A stretch of 64,000 nt of DNA from Dallia pectoralis (Eukaryota > Chordata > Actinopteri > Esociformes > Umbridae). The position numbers and the translations under genes are program-made. The stretch is from NCBI GenBank assembly GCA_029465975.1, contig CM055741.1, positions 9,566,361 through 9,630,360 of the forward strand. The letters run 5' to 3'. The notes below the pieces were generated by a model. It ran no database searches and was not told the origin of the DNA. It saw only the letters and a program-made list of their open reading frames with translations. Of this stretch, positions 34,842 to 54,900 are shown piece after piece. Within the stretch, counting starts at the first letter, position 1, and each line of letters begins with the position of its first letter.

Positions 34842-37670
34842 CTCCAGTACGTCTTCAAATGCCTACCTACCACTCAAAATCGAATCAATGTCTCGGCCTG
34901 TTGTCATGCGGTTGCATTTATTGTCTATTCTTTGTCAGGCAGAATTAAAGAATCTCATTGACATCTCCTCCTGCTCTTTCGAGTTTGCCAAAGAGCTCAT
35001 CCGACATAACCTGGTAAGTGCTTCCAGCGCCTCTGTGTGACTGGATCCTGTACTGGCTTTAACCTTTGACCTTCACCTCCCCAGGTGGTGTTTCGTGGCG
35101 GGGAGGGGGCCTTGCAGGTGCTGCCCCCCCTGATTGATGTCATCTCTGAGGCTCGACTGAACCTGGTCATTTACTACCTTAGACAAGGTTGGCGCTGTCA
35201 CCAAACGCCAGTTTACCTTTTACTAATTATTTTCATATTATTTCATGTCGCAATGTACAACAAAAATATAGAATATATATGCAAGATCTTTGTTATGCTG
35301 TGTATCCTACATGGGTTAGCCACATATTAGCATCCCACTCTGCTTGTCGTTTGTTCTGTCTTTGCATGCGTGACACATACATACATACACACATACACAC
35401 ATACATATACACTCATGCTTTATGGTTGTGACACTCTAAATGTTTAGTACATTGTGATATTTTTTAGATGATGTTCAAGAGGCGTACAACCTCATTAAAG
35501 ATTTGGAGCCAGCTACACCACAGGTAACATTACTTATAATTACTAAAACATACTTAATATTACTAATAAATAAAACGTCACAATTATTATTTCTAATACC
35601 CACTACACCACCGGTAATATTACTAATACTGATTACACCACATGTGTATTAATAATACATACTACACAACAGGTAATATTACCATAAGTAACTTCACCTC
35701 AAGTGTATTACTAACAGTTACTACATCACAGGTAATATTACTAAGAGTTACTACACCCAGGGTACTCATTACTTCCTACTTTTGTTTTTGTGTTCATCTT
35801 TTCATTGTGATGTCATTCCCACAGGAGTACATATTGAAAGGAGTGGTTAATGCAGCATTGGGCCAAGATATTGGATCTGTGAGTCAAAGCATGTCTGACG
35901 AATCAGAGACACCCTTGTAACCATACACAGACTACACTGTTCCTATGTCAATGTAGATCACTAGTGAAACCAGATCTGAATGATTACCGTCGTGTGTTGA
36001 GATTCTGTTTTTCATATATCTCTTACTATCCACCGTTTTTTCCCCCTGGATCTCTGTGGCAGCGAGAACACCTGAAGATCGCTCAGCAGTTCTTTCAGTT
36101 GGTCGGAGGCTCAGCCAGCGAATGTGGTAATTGAATATTTCTGTTATGTAATGATTGTGTTTGTGTATCCGTGGGTGTCTCTGTGTTAATGCGTGTGCTC
36201 GGCCTCTCCACAGACACTATACCTGGAAGGCAGTGCATGGCTTCGTGCTTTTTCCTACTGCGGCAGTTTGAGGATGTGCTAATCTACCTCAACTCAGTCA
36301 AGGTTGGCATTGCCGATACATTTATATATAACATAGACCAAAAGGTCTGTAAGAGAGATATTAAATAAGACAGATTGCATGCAAAACAACAACTTTTTTT
36401 GGTTTTGTATCCAAGTGCTAATAGCATTTGTGCTAGAGCATATTCTGAGGCCGTGGGAAAAAATTATGTGAGCAATATTGTCATATCGACTTTATTTTAG
36501 CATGCCCACTGAAAACGTATAACTTGACTCCTACAGAGTTACTTTTACACCGAGGACACTTTCAACTTCAACTATGCCCAGGCCAAAGCTGCCTTGGGCA
36601 ACTACAAAGAAGCAGAAGAGGTAATGAACAAGGCAACAAAATAAATCCTCCCTGTTCAAATGTGGTATCATATAGTTACCTCAGTCATTTTACAACGTTG
36701 CTATTTCTTGGGTTTAGATATTTTTGCAGATTCAAGGCGAGAAGATAAAGACAGACTATGTGTACCTGAGCTGGCTGACTCGCTGCTGTACGTATCAAGG
36801 CTGACATGCTATGTCTAATAATATAACATCAATATAGTGGGAGCATATTATTCAACAGGTCTATTCTCCTTTTGCTCAGACATAAGGAACAAGAAAGGCC
36901 GCCTAGCTTGGGAGCTGTATCTGAAGATGGGGGCGTCTCCAGACTCGTTCAGTCTCTTGCAACTCATTGCCAATGACTGTTATCGGGTGATTTTCATTAC
37001 TGTCTCTACTGTCTTAGATTACAGGCTAACCTACATGTTGCTTAATCTCACCGAAAATACTTTCTCCCTAACAGACTGGGGATGAGGTTGGAAAAGGCCA
37101 TTTTGACTGAAATTCACTGGCTTCACTTTCAGATGGGACAGTTTTACTGGGCAGCAAAAGCTTTTGATGCACTGGAGAAAATTGATCCAGGCTCCAACTA
37201 CTGGGAGGGCAAGAGAGGGGCGTGTGTTGGGGTCTTCCAGCTCATACTGGCCGGCAAAGAGTCAAAGTGAGCATTGGTTTAGCTTCTTTGTTTTAATGCA
37301 GATTTGATGCCAGCATGTTAACAGTTACAGTTAACATTAGACAAATGTACAGTTAAACCTACTGATAACATTACAATTAAATGTACAGTTACAATTACAT
37401 GTACAGATAACATTACAAATAAATGTACAGATAACATTACAATTATATTTTTCTGATTCAAGTGTCTTATTGTAAGCGTTAGTGGGTTTGAAGACGACAC
37501 AGTTATACAATGTCCAAGTTCCAAGTACCAACACCCGTTGTCTGTTGTTTCTCAGGGAGGTGCTGAAGGAGGTGCTACCCCTACTGAAAAGCACACAGAA
37601 CCCCCAGGTGGAGTACATTATCAGAGCTTTAAGGAAATGGGCCAAGGACAATAGGGTTCCTCTGACATAA
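32776..37670 (+). CDS. ttc26: Intraflagellar transport protein 56 (TTC26, DYF-13 homologue)
   Basis: This is a tetratricopeptide-repeat subunit of the IFT-B complex, needed to carry motility components into cilia. Eighteen exons encode 558 aa (human 554): 32776-32778, 33146-33292, 33543-33635, 33736-33850, 33936-33985, 34116-34261, 34627-34798, 34939-35013, 35085-35187, 35468-35523, 35825-35878, 36063-36126, 36214-36302, 36537-36620, 36718-36787, 36880-36986, 37133-37266, 37556-37670. Exon 1 contributes only the ATG. After a Lys-rich N-terminus come TPR helices such as LWIGYCAFHLGDYKRAMEEY, IHYMRSHYQEAIDIYKRILL, LCYYKLDYYDVSQEVL and AWELYLKMGASPDSFSLLQL. The C-terminus is KWAKDNRVPLT. Exon 4 uses a weak donor (GTCCGT), and exon 7's donor (GTCAAA) runs straight into (CA)n. 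An upstream X-box fits ciliary regulation. ubn2 follows 1.1 kb downstream, as in other vertebrates. Confidence 0.95.
34334..34474 (+). repeat. 20 bp GC-rich minisatellite, 7 copies, ift56 intron 6
   Basis: The unit is CCCGTTGACCGAGTCGCACG with variants, period 20, with starts at 34334, 34354 and so on. It begins about 70 nt after the exon 6 donor. Confidence 0.9.
34801..34838 (+). repeat. (CA)n microsatellite at the exon 7 donor of ift56
   Basis: About 17 CA units start three nucleotides after the GT of the donor (exon ends 34798). Confidence 0.9.
35512..35770 (+). repeat. Degenerate 30 bp tandem array that begins inside ift56 exon 10
   Basis: Units starting CTACACCACAGGTAATATTA recur at 35602, 35632, 35662, 35692, 35722 and 35752, with traces at 35542 and 35572. 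The founding copy is 35512-35541, whose first 12 bases (CTACACCACAG) are the end of coding exon 10 (35468-35523) and the rest its donor GTAACATT. Units have diverged 10-30 percent. Confidence 0.75.
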
Positions 37671-37990
37671 CAGTTTAATTACGCACTATTAACACAAAAC
37701 ACAGTTATTACATATTGTTATACAAATTTAACATCTGATGTTTTTACAAATAAAAAACTAGGAATAAGACCTGAATTTTAGGTCATGCACAAGTGTGTTG
37801 ATGTAAATCCTTTATATCATGTGCTTTATTCACATTGTATATAATCCTGTTCAATCATGCCAATCAGATGTAGCAAAATGTGTTGACCACCCTCAAATGT
37901 TCATTTAAGTTTTAAACATTTTGTGTTGATATTTTTTTATTCTTGTAAAGTTTATTTTCAGACTGAGAAATAAAAGCCTGTGTTGTGTCC
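37671..37990 (+). other. ttc26: 3' UTR of ift56
   Basis: AT-rich, with AATAAA-type signals near 37748 (AAATAAAAAAC) and at about 37968 (AGAAATAAAAGCC). The distal one, followed by TGTGTTGTGTCC, is the more likely main site. Confidence 0.65.
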
Positions 37991-38379
37991 TTGCTGATAA
38001 ACTCAGTGGAAATATGAAATGACCTGTGTATTTGTACGTTCTTTGGGATTTCTCAAATGTCCACCAATCTGTTTTTTTCCATTTGCTTTGCCAAAAACCA
38101 GAACCATTCTACTGTGTTGTTCTGTTTGGGATAATTAAATGTGAGTAGGTCATTGCGAAAAAAACGACAATTCATCAGTTCAACACGGAATGGATGCGAT
38201 GACATAAGAATGCCATTTAAAACAATGTGTTTCATTTAACAAATGGTGCACGCATAAGTGAGCTGTTTGTCTAATGTGATGATGAGCTATGATCAGATAA
38301 AACGTAATTTCATAAGAGAGGTCTTCGTAAAGGTCACAATAAAAGTGCCATCTTATGATTTTCTTATTATCGCCTATGA

Positions 38380-38789
38380 TAGGGGGCGGGTGTATAAGTT
38401 GGGCGCACGCTGATTGGCCACGATAAGCCCCACCCCCCCTGGTTCACGCTGCTTCCGCTTTGTATGTGTGCGCGCAGGCCCAGTGACCCCTCTCTGCTCT
38501 CTGATATTTTATTTACTCCTGAAATCCAAGATGGCCGCTCTGAATGTCTCGGTCCCATAGCAATTGAGGATGCAAGTAGCTGGTGAAAAAACAACTTTTC
38601 CCCTGCCATCTCATCCCCTGCAATTCACGTCGAGTGGTGCGCAGGACCCCCTCACGTCCTGCTAGTCACTAATTGGGCGGTGCATCTGTGCGCAAACCCC
38701 AATTCAACTCGCCAATTTGGAGTAGTTTCGCGAAGTAGCTGTCGCTGTCCGTCCGGAGCGAGGTTCAGACAGGCAGGCAGCGCATCCAA
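38380..38789 (+). promoter_or_regulatory. ubn2: ubn2 promoter and 5' UTR
   Basis: This G+C-richer, CpG-containing stretch carries an inverted CCAAT (CTGATTGGCC, near 38410), a CCCCACCCCCC Sp1/KLF-like element and TATGTGTGCGCGC. No TATA box is clear. The 5' UTR probably occupies the last 100-250 bp; the start site is unknown. Confidence 0.5.
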
Positions 38790-47641
<8,852 letters not shown>

Positions 47642-48560
47642 CCCGATACAGACACCGGACGGAGAGCGACGTCCAATCCTCTCCTGGAGTCGTCCTTATG
47701 ACAGCGGGGGCACTCTGATTGGAGACAGACACACAATGATGTAATACAGGAGGGAGGAGCCTCTCCGTACGTTGGGAATCACTTCTCCCTCACTATGGCG
47801 ATCTATTAATTTAATGGTGTTTTTTGATTACTGGGTGGAGCTGAAGTCGGGGGTGAGATTATCATAATGAACGTTGAACCTTTTTCTTGTCAACATGTTT
47901 ACATGACCGACCTTTATCACTGTGGAATGAATTAGGACGGGGTTGTGTTCGCCAGGCATCGAACAGAAGACATCCGTCTCAGACAGGGACTGCCTGAAGT
48001 CATCCCGTATGAAAAACCTGTGTCACTTCCAAAACACGGGCCCCTACGCGGTCCCCGAATAAATACGACTCCGGCGAGTGCGCTAACAGGTCATTTTAGT
48101 TGTTTTTAAGTCGAGGTGGAATTAAACGGTTTTATTTTCTTCTCAACTTCAGTCAATTGGAGTATATGTCTGTGTTTGTCTTGTCTCTCAATGTGAGAAA
48201 GGCTGTTATTAACCGATGTGGGACGGTCTGCCCATAGAGCTGTACCGTTTTAAAGTCCTCTCTGGTCCCCACAACTGACTGTTAGGGTAGTCTAGATAAA
48301 TATTAATATCGATAAATTATTTGTAATTTACACAGGGACGAAAACTATGTTTATGAGCTGCGTGTGAGAGTGGGATTGAATGTGTGTACATAAACAACAT
48401 ATATTATAATGTATTTGCTTACGGGGTCAGTCTGTGTTATGTACGAGTGTGTGTGTGTGTGTGTTCCCCTCCTGCTCATCATGTCTGAGGCTATATATTC
48501 ACACTGGACCTTTTCGGGGAAAAACTTGAACTGTTAAAGCTGGACTCCTTTTGAACAGAA

Positions 48561-48595
<35 letters not shown>

Positions 48596-49310
48596 AAAGA
48601 GGGCAGAGCGTAGGGAGATTGTAGCCTACTTGAACTTGTTTTGTTTTTAATTGAAACGTTAATCCATTTTCTTTGTACACCGCTTATCGACTCAAAACAC
48701 ACTCAAAACTCAATATAACAAAACGCCTTAGTTTGTAAGTTTTATTAAGGAACTATGCAGGAATATAAATGCTTCAATGCAAAATGTGTTGCTTGGCTTT
48801 TAACCTCTTATTCAACTGTCAGTGTATTTTCTGGTAGTTGCGAATGTTTGGTGTGTGTGTTTTGACTTTTTCCACCTAAACACCTCTCCTTACCTACTGA
48901 ATACCTCTTGAAACGGTTCTTCCTTCTTTCCCCACTTCCAATACGTGTATGTCTCTTATCCTTCATCCCAAGTTCAGATGTCTGTATGAATTCTAACCAA
49001 CTGCACCAAAGATGAGTTTCAGCGCAATTGACTGGGTGCATTGGTCCGTATGTGTACGTACGTGTGTTTCCTCATTCTCGTCTAAGTGTACATCCATGAG
49101 TGTCGTCAGTCTGTGGTGCGTCAGGTTGTCATGGTGAAGCGTTCTCTTTCATTTGTGTAACCGGAGCAGGGCGTGACATTTGGGAGCTTTTACGCTTCGA
49201 GGGCGGGTAACAGTGACGTTTCATGGTAACTGGTCAGTGATTAATTTTGTCTATTTTGTAGATTATTTTTGTGTCGATTATGGAATAAAATTTTTGTTTT
49301 CAGTAGAGCC
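47642..49310 (+). other. ubn2: 3' UTR of ubn2
   Basis: Noncoding sequence with (GT)n tracts at about 48450 and 48560-48592. AATAAA signals occur at about 48059 and at 49284-49289; the latter is followed by TTTTTGTTTTC and is the likely distal end. No other gene is seen. Confidence 0.6.
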
Positions 49311-50090
49311 TGAGAGTCACTTTTGTGGTCTCGTCCGGTCCTCTGTTATAAATGTATTGAGCGAAACTGCGCACTCCCTAAACCACAACTGACGGGGAAA
49401 AACCACGTCCATAGATGCTACAAGTTACTCGCACAACCTTCTTGTTGTCCTACAGATTGAGGCCCATTATTTTTATGTGGAGATAAATTGCTAGGTGTGT
49501 CTATCGGGGCATTGCATGGGATGGTGAAAGCCAATCCCCTTGTAAATATGTCCAAGTTGTCCCGTCCTACACCACACCATCTCAAATGGATTCACCCTTG
49601 TTCATGGCCCAAACTGAAAAATGCAACAATTGCTGCAGCTATTTGTTCAAGTTTTACTTTTCATTTGTTTTAGCAGTGACATTGTAACATGAGTGTTCAA
49701 CCCTGTGTTGCAGTGAAAGGCATCAGATGTGTTCAAACATGTGTTGCACATTTGGAAGGCCTCGGATATAGTGTTCAAACCTGTGTTGCACAGTGAAAGG
49801 CCTCAGATGTTGTGTTCAAACGTGTTGCACAGTGGAAGGCCTCGGATATAGTGTTCAAACCTGTGTTGCACAGGCATATGGCATACGAGGCTAAACAGGT
49901 GGCTTGGTGTCACCCACACAATTAACATTCACTTGTTTCCCAGATCTAATATGTCTCTGATACCACAGAACAAAAGCTTAGGTGTCAGTTACATGTGTAA
50001 AGACCTCCTGACTGGCGTGTGCAAAGCAATGGATGTTGACATACGACCGCATCGTCAAAAGAAGAAAACAAACACAATCCGTCAGCTAAT
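49311..50090. other. Intergenic gap between convergent ubn2 and myh10, with a tandem repeat
   Basis: There is no gene. At about 49694-49875 there are four imperfect copies of a unit of about 50 bp with GTGTTCAAACCTGTGTTGCA and GTGAAAGGCCTCAGAT. The rest is unremarkable. Confidence 0.7.
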
Positions 50091-51912
50091 TTCTACAATG
50101 AATATGCTTTATTTCCTTTTACAAAAAAATCACTGTCTAGAAATACAGGAGGTATACAAGAAATAAAATATGCCGGGGCCAGGGTATTTGCAGTCGAATG
50201 AACACGCTGGTGCCAACAGCCAGTTTGAGGATAATAATAAAAATTAGAGTAAAACTACGTCATGGATGTTAAAGCTTTAACCAGTTGAAATCACATTCTA
50301 CTTTAGAGGGGAGCAGAAAGCGCCACCTGTCACGTAGTTAATAGTAACACTGAATTGACACACACACACACACACACAACGAATACTAGCGTTGTACGAG
50401 TAGGGGATGTGTCCAATGGGTATGACATGAAGCACAGCAAAAAAAATACAATAAAGGGTTTGATCAGGTTTGCCTATTTAAGTTGTTGTGTAATATACAT
50501 TGTGTGTGTGTATGTTTGAAATACAGGTGCACACCATGCATTGCCTGCTCTTATTTAGTGTCTAAAGGCACTGAGCTAACATTGAAGTAAAGGCCAATGA
50601 GAGTAGCAGTTTACTTTAAATTCTGATGGGAGATTCTCAGAAACAAGTTGCCAAAGGATCAGGAAAGCAATTGGATCAGTATAACGGAACATGTTAAGAA
50701 TCCACAAGAGCACAGTTCACACAGACCGGTTCGAGAGCTTTGACATGCCAACTGTCTTATCTGGGAATGCTAAATGCATGGCAGTTTGTCTGTCAGCGCT
50801 TGATAAGAAACAAAAGTTATAGGAAATAACTGGTCCTACTGATCTCCCAAACTATGGCATCAACACAGTTTGAAGACAACTCTCTGGCTCAGAAGATTAA
50901 CATTAGCTTAGATTGAACATGTAGTTCGACTAGCCAATCAGCTTTAGTGTTGAACTGAGGTGGTTGGTGAACAATCGCAGAAGAGCACAGGACTTCCTGG
51001 CTCCAGTTTCCAGGGGCAACGGTTTGTGCAGTTTGCAACTTTTTTTAACCATCGAAACAATTATATTTTTGAACAACCAGAAAAAGTACGAGGAAATCAG
51101 AAAGAAATCACTGACCTACATAATCTCTAAGTTACCTTTTTTTAAGTAATGAGATGCTGTAGCCTATGAGAAATATAGCGGTTTAACATTAAAAAACCTC
51201 TTTCCAGTTTGTTTCCAGGACAGGTCCAAATCAGGAATCAAACAAGTCGGCTCCTTGTAGTGTTTTGAGGCAAAATAAAAGACTGCGTCGGGAAGTCACT
51301 CATGCAATAGTAGACGCAGAGGCAGTCCCTTGACTGGCCAATGACCTCTGCCCATATCGTTGAGTGTTATAGTAGAGAAACGAGGAGTTTGCTCAGGAAG
51401 AGAGAATGGCTTTACATCTGGTAATACACTGGTAATACAAGAGCAGTGCCGGTGGACGATGACTAATGTAGGTTTGTCGGTTGGTTCTGGAGCGGCGCGG
51501 CACACATACATACTGAAATGGGCCTACCAGCACGCTCACTCGGTTCAGAAGTACAAAGCGCTCGTCCCCAAGATTACTTCATGTATACGGAGTAAATACT
51601 TCCACGGCTGGATGGGACGGGGGGCTAAACTAACAGGCTTCAGATGATTGGGACACTCCCCCGGCCTGGTGGCTGGTTGGACCAGGGCAGGAGTGACCAT
51701 AGACTAGTAGATGAGTAAGGCAGAGTTAGCCGACCCACTGGGGGGATTTGTTCTCACTTATTATAAGTCCTGGTAGTGCCGGCGTGTCATTATCTTTCCT
51801 GCGTCGTTGCCTAGTGAACACGGCCCTGGTCCTCCCGGCTGGTGGCTCCGGGACCAGGGAGAGGCTGAGGTGTGGTAGTCATGACGCCAGGCCTGCTAGT
51901 CGGTAGGAGCTT
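50091..51912 (-). other. myh10: 3' UTR of myh10
   Basis: On the minus strand the sequence after the TAG stop runs to an AATAAA at 50113-50108. About 1.8 kb of noncoding sequence fits a vertebrate myosin II 3' UTR. The end point is inferred from the signal. Confidence 0.65.
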
Positions 51913-54900
51913 CTATTCGATCTGATTGGAGGCCTGCGTGTCGTTGTGGTCACTGCTGCGGCTGTCGGCATCATCGTCGGAATTGTCCACCGAGGCGCCG
52001 TCGATCTGGAGCTGCCGACTGCGGCCGGAGCGGCTGGAGGAGAAACTGACGGGGCCACCGCGCCTGAGGACAGACAGATAAATTCATCGTCACATCACTC
52101 CTAAAAGTCCAGCAGCGCCTGTGGTATTTTGTGCAGTTTATGTCATACGGCTTGAAAAACAACAGGGGGCAATGATTACAAGTAGGGCTGCCCTCCTGAA
52201 AGTCGACGAGTCGAATAATCAGTCGGTAACCTCACTTATTATATATGTGTTATATTCTAGAAGGGCACGCTGGCACCCAATGAAAAATCCACAACAACAT
52301 GCACTGCCTGCCTGGGGGATTAGACCTAATTACAGAAAAAATCAATTGTTGGTAAAAACACGCCTCAGACGCAGTACGACGGCATATTTTTTTACTTTTA
52401 AAGGACAACCCAGGTAAAGTCAAATGCAAACTGTCATGGGTTTTATCACGGTATATAATTGGTCCACACACACACACAGGCAGTTAACGGCGTCTACATG
52501 GTCGGTACCTGAGGCGGTTCTTCAGCGTGTTGACTTCACGGGTGAGTCCCTCGCCGGCCTCTGTGGCGTCGTCCAGCTCCCTCTGGAGTTTCCTGCGGGA
52601 GGCATTGGCCCTGGTGGCCTCCTCCTCGGCCTCCTCCAGCTGACGCTTCAGCTGCTTCATACGAGAGTTGGCCTTCTCCGTCTGATACAGAGGTTGTGAG
52701 AGAAAGAGAGAGAAAACAACACTGTGTTCACCATGCCGGCTTAGGATTGTAGTAACCTTTTAGATACTGGTCAGACCCAGACAGATAATCGCACATTCTC
52801 ACTTGCTGGAAAATGTTTCCCAAGCCCTTTACACTCAATTTAACATTTGGTTGTAAATGGTTGTAAACGCTAAAGTGGCTTTATGAAATACATTTGATTG
52901 ATTTGACGACACACATAAGGACTGATTGAACCAGATGTAGTGTGAGTATAGAGCAGGGGGGCCAACCCGCGGCTCGAGAGCCACATGCGGCTCTTTGTCC
53001 GGTTCCATGCGGCTCATGCGTTCATATTGAAGTTTGTGTTTTTTTATTGTCCGTGTTCGCTTCGCTTGAATTCAATAAAGGAATTTTCGTCAAACACGCA
53101 TGTGTCACAAACTAGGGGTGCAGTGCAGTCAAAAGCCATTTGCAGAGCCAGTCTATACATTTGTGGTGTTTATTTTAAATTCCATTTAAACCCAACACGT
53201 AACAACGAATGTAAATAGAATGACGACTCTGCAATTACATCTAATTGCGCAGTGGTGCCTTATAACAAATAGCTATTTTTTTATAGCTATTTTTATTTTT
53301 GCCCACGTGTATGACGTGGCTCTTAGCGTAACACAGTAAACAATGTGGCTCTTAAGCCTGTTTTATGCTTCTGCGTCGAATCGACGGCGTACCCTCGCTG
53401 ACCCCTCTGCGTCGACGCGAACCCCTCTCCGACCCCTACGCCGTAGCTCGACGTGCACCTCCAAAAAATTGTAACTACACGTCGAGGCGACGCGGACCAC
53501 AAGGGCTGTGATTGGTCAGATTATACATCTGGCAGTGAAATGCAACGCAACCCGACGCAGAACCATAAAACGGCCACGACGCCGTAGGAGTGACGGCGTA
53601 GCTACGCCGTGGAGTTGACGCAGAAGCATAATGAGGCCTTTAGTCCCTGACTGGTTGGCCACCCCTGGTATAGAGTGTAGGTATACAGCTCCGGTTCTAA
53701 ATGTCACACAGCACCAAACAGTTCAGAGTTCCTCCTGGCAATATTCACATATTGTGAACAGTGTGTTTGTGTTGCCTGGTCCCAGTTGGCTACCTCCCAG
53801 TGGCTCCTGGATCAGTTGCTTATGGCAGTCGGGTCCTTAGACAACCACGCACCTGTTCTTTGTACTGGTCGGCATGGCGATGCTCGTCTTCCACCTGAAT
53901 CACCACCTCCTTCAGCTTCTTCTCTGTGCGCCGAACGATCTTATTGGCTGCTGCCCTCTCCCTAGATAAAGGCGTAAATGGGTTGTTACATGATGTGGGG
54001 TAGGAAAGTGTGTGTGTGGGGTTGTTATGTGTGGCGTGTGTGGGGTTGTTACATGTGGCATGTGTAGGAAAGTGTGTGTGTGGGGTTGTTATATGTGGTG
54101 TGTGTGGGGTTGTTATATGTGGTGTGTGTGGCTTGTGTAGGAAAGTGTGTGTGTGGGGTTGTTATATGTGGCGTGTGTGGGGCAGTTATATGTGGCGTGT
54201 GTGGGGCAGTTATATGTGGCGTGTGTGGGGCAGTTATATGTGGTGTGTGGGGGCAGTTATATGTGGTGTGTGTGGGGCAGTTATATGTGGTGTGTGTGTG
54301 GTTGTTATATGTGGTGTGTGTGGGGTTGTTATATGTGGTGTGTGTGGGGCTGTTATATGTGGTGTGTGTGGGGTTGTTATATGTGGTGTGTGTGGGGTTG
54401 TTAAATGTGGTGTGTGTGGCTTGTGTAGGAAAGTGTGTGTGTGGGGTTGTTATATGTGGCGTGTGTGGCTTGTGTAGGAAAGTGTGTGTGTGGGGTTGTT
54501 ATATGTGGCGTGTGTGGGGCAGTTATATGTGGTGTGTGTGGGGTTGTTATATGTGGTGTGTGTGGGGCTGTTATATGTGGTGTGTGTGTGGCTGTTATAT
54601 GTGGTGTGTGTGGGGCTGTTATATGTGGTGTGTGTGGGGTTGTTATGTGTGGCGTGTGTGGGGCAGTTATATGTGGTGTGTGTGGGGCAGTTATATGTGG
54701 TGTGTGTGGGGCAGTTATATGTGGTGTGTGTGGGGCAGTTATATGTGGTGTGTGTGGGGCAGTTATATGTGGTGTGTGTGGGGTTGTTATATGTGGTGTG
54801 TGTGGGGCAGTTATATGTGGTGTGTGTGGGGTTGTTATATGTGGTGTGTGTGGGGTTGTTATATGTGGTGTGTGTGGGGTTGTTATATGTGGTGTGTGTG

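Noticed and set aside
52180..52410. Possible fish DNA element (TAGGGCTGCC...GTCGACGAGTCG)
   Set aside because: The motif is suggestive, but no matching other end or target duplication was found.
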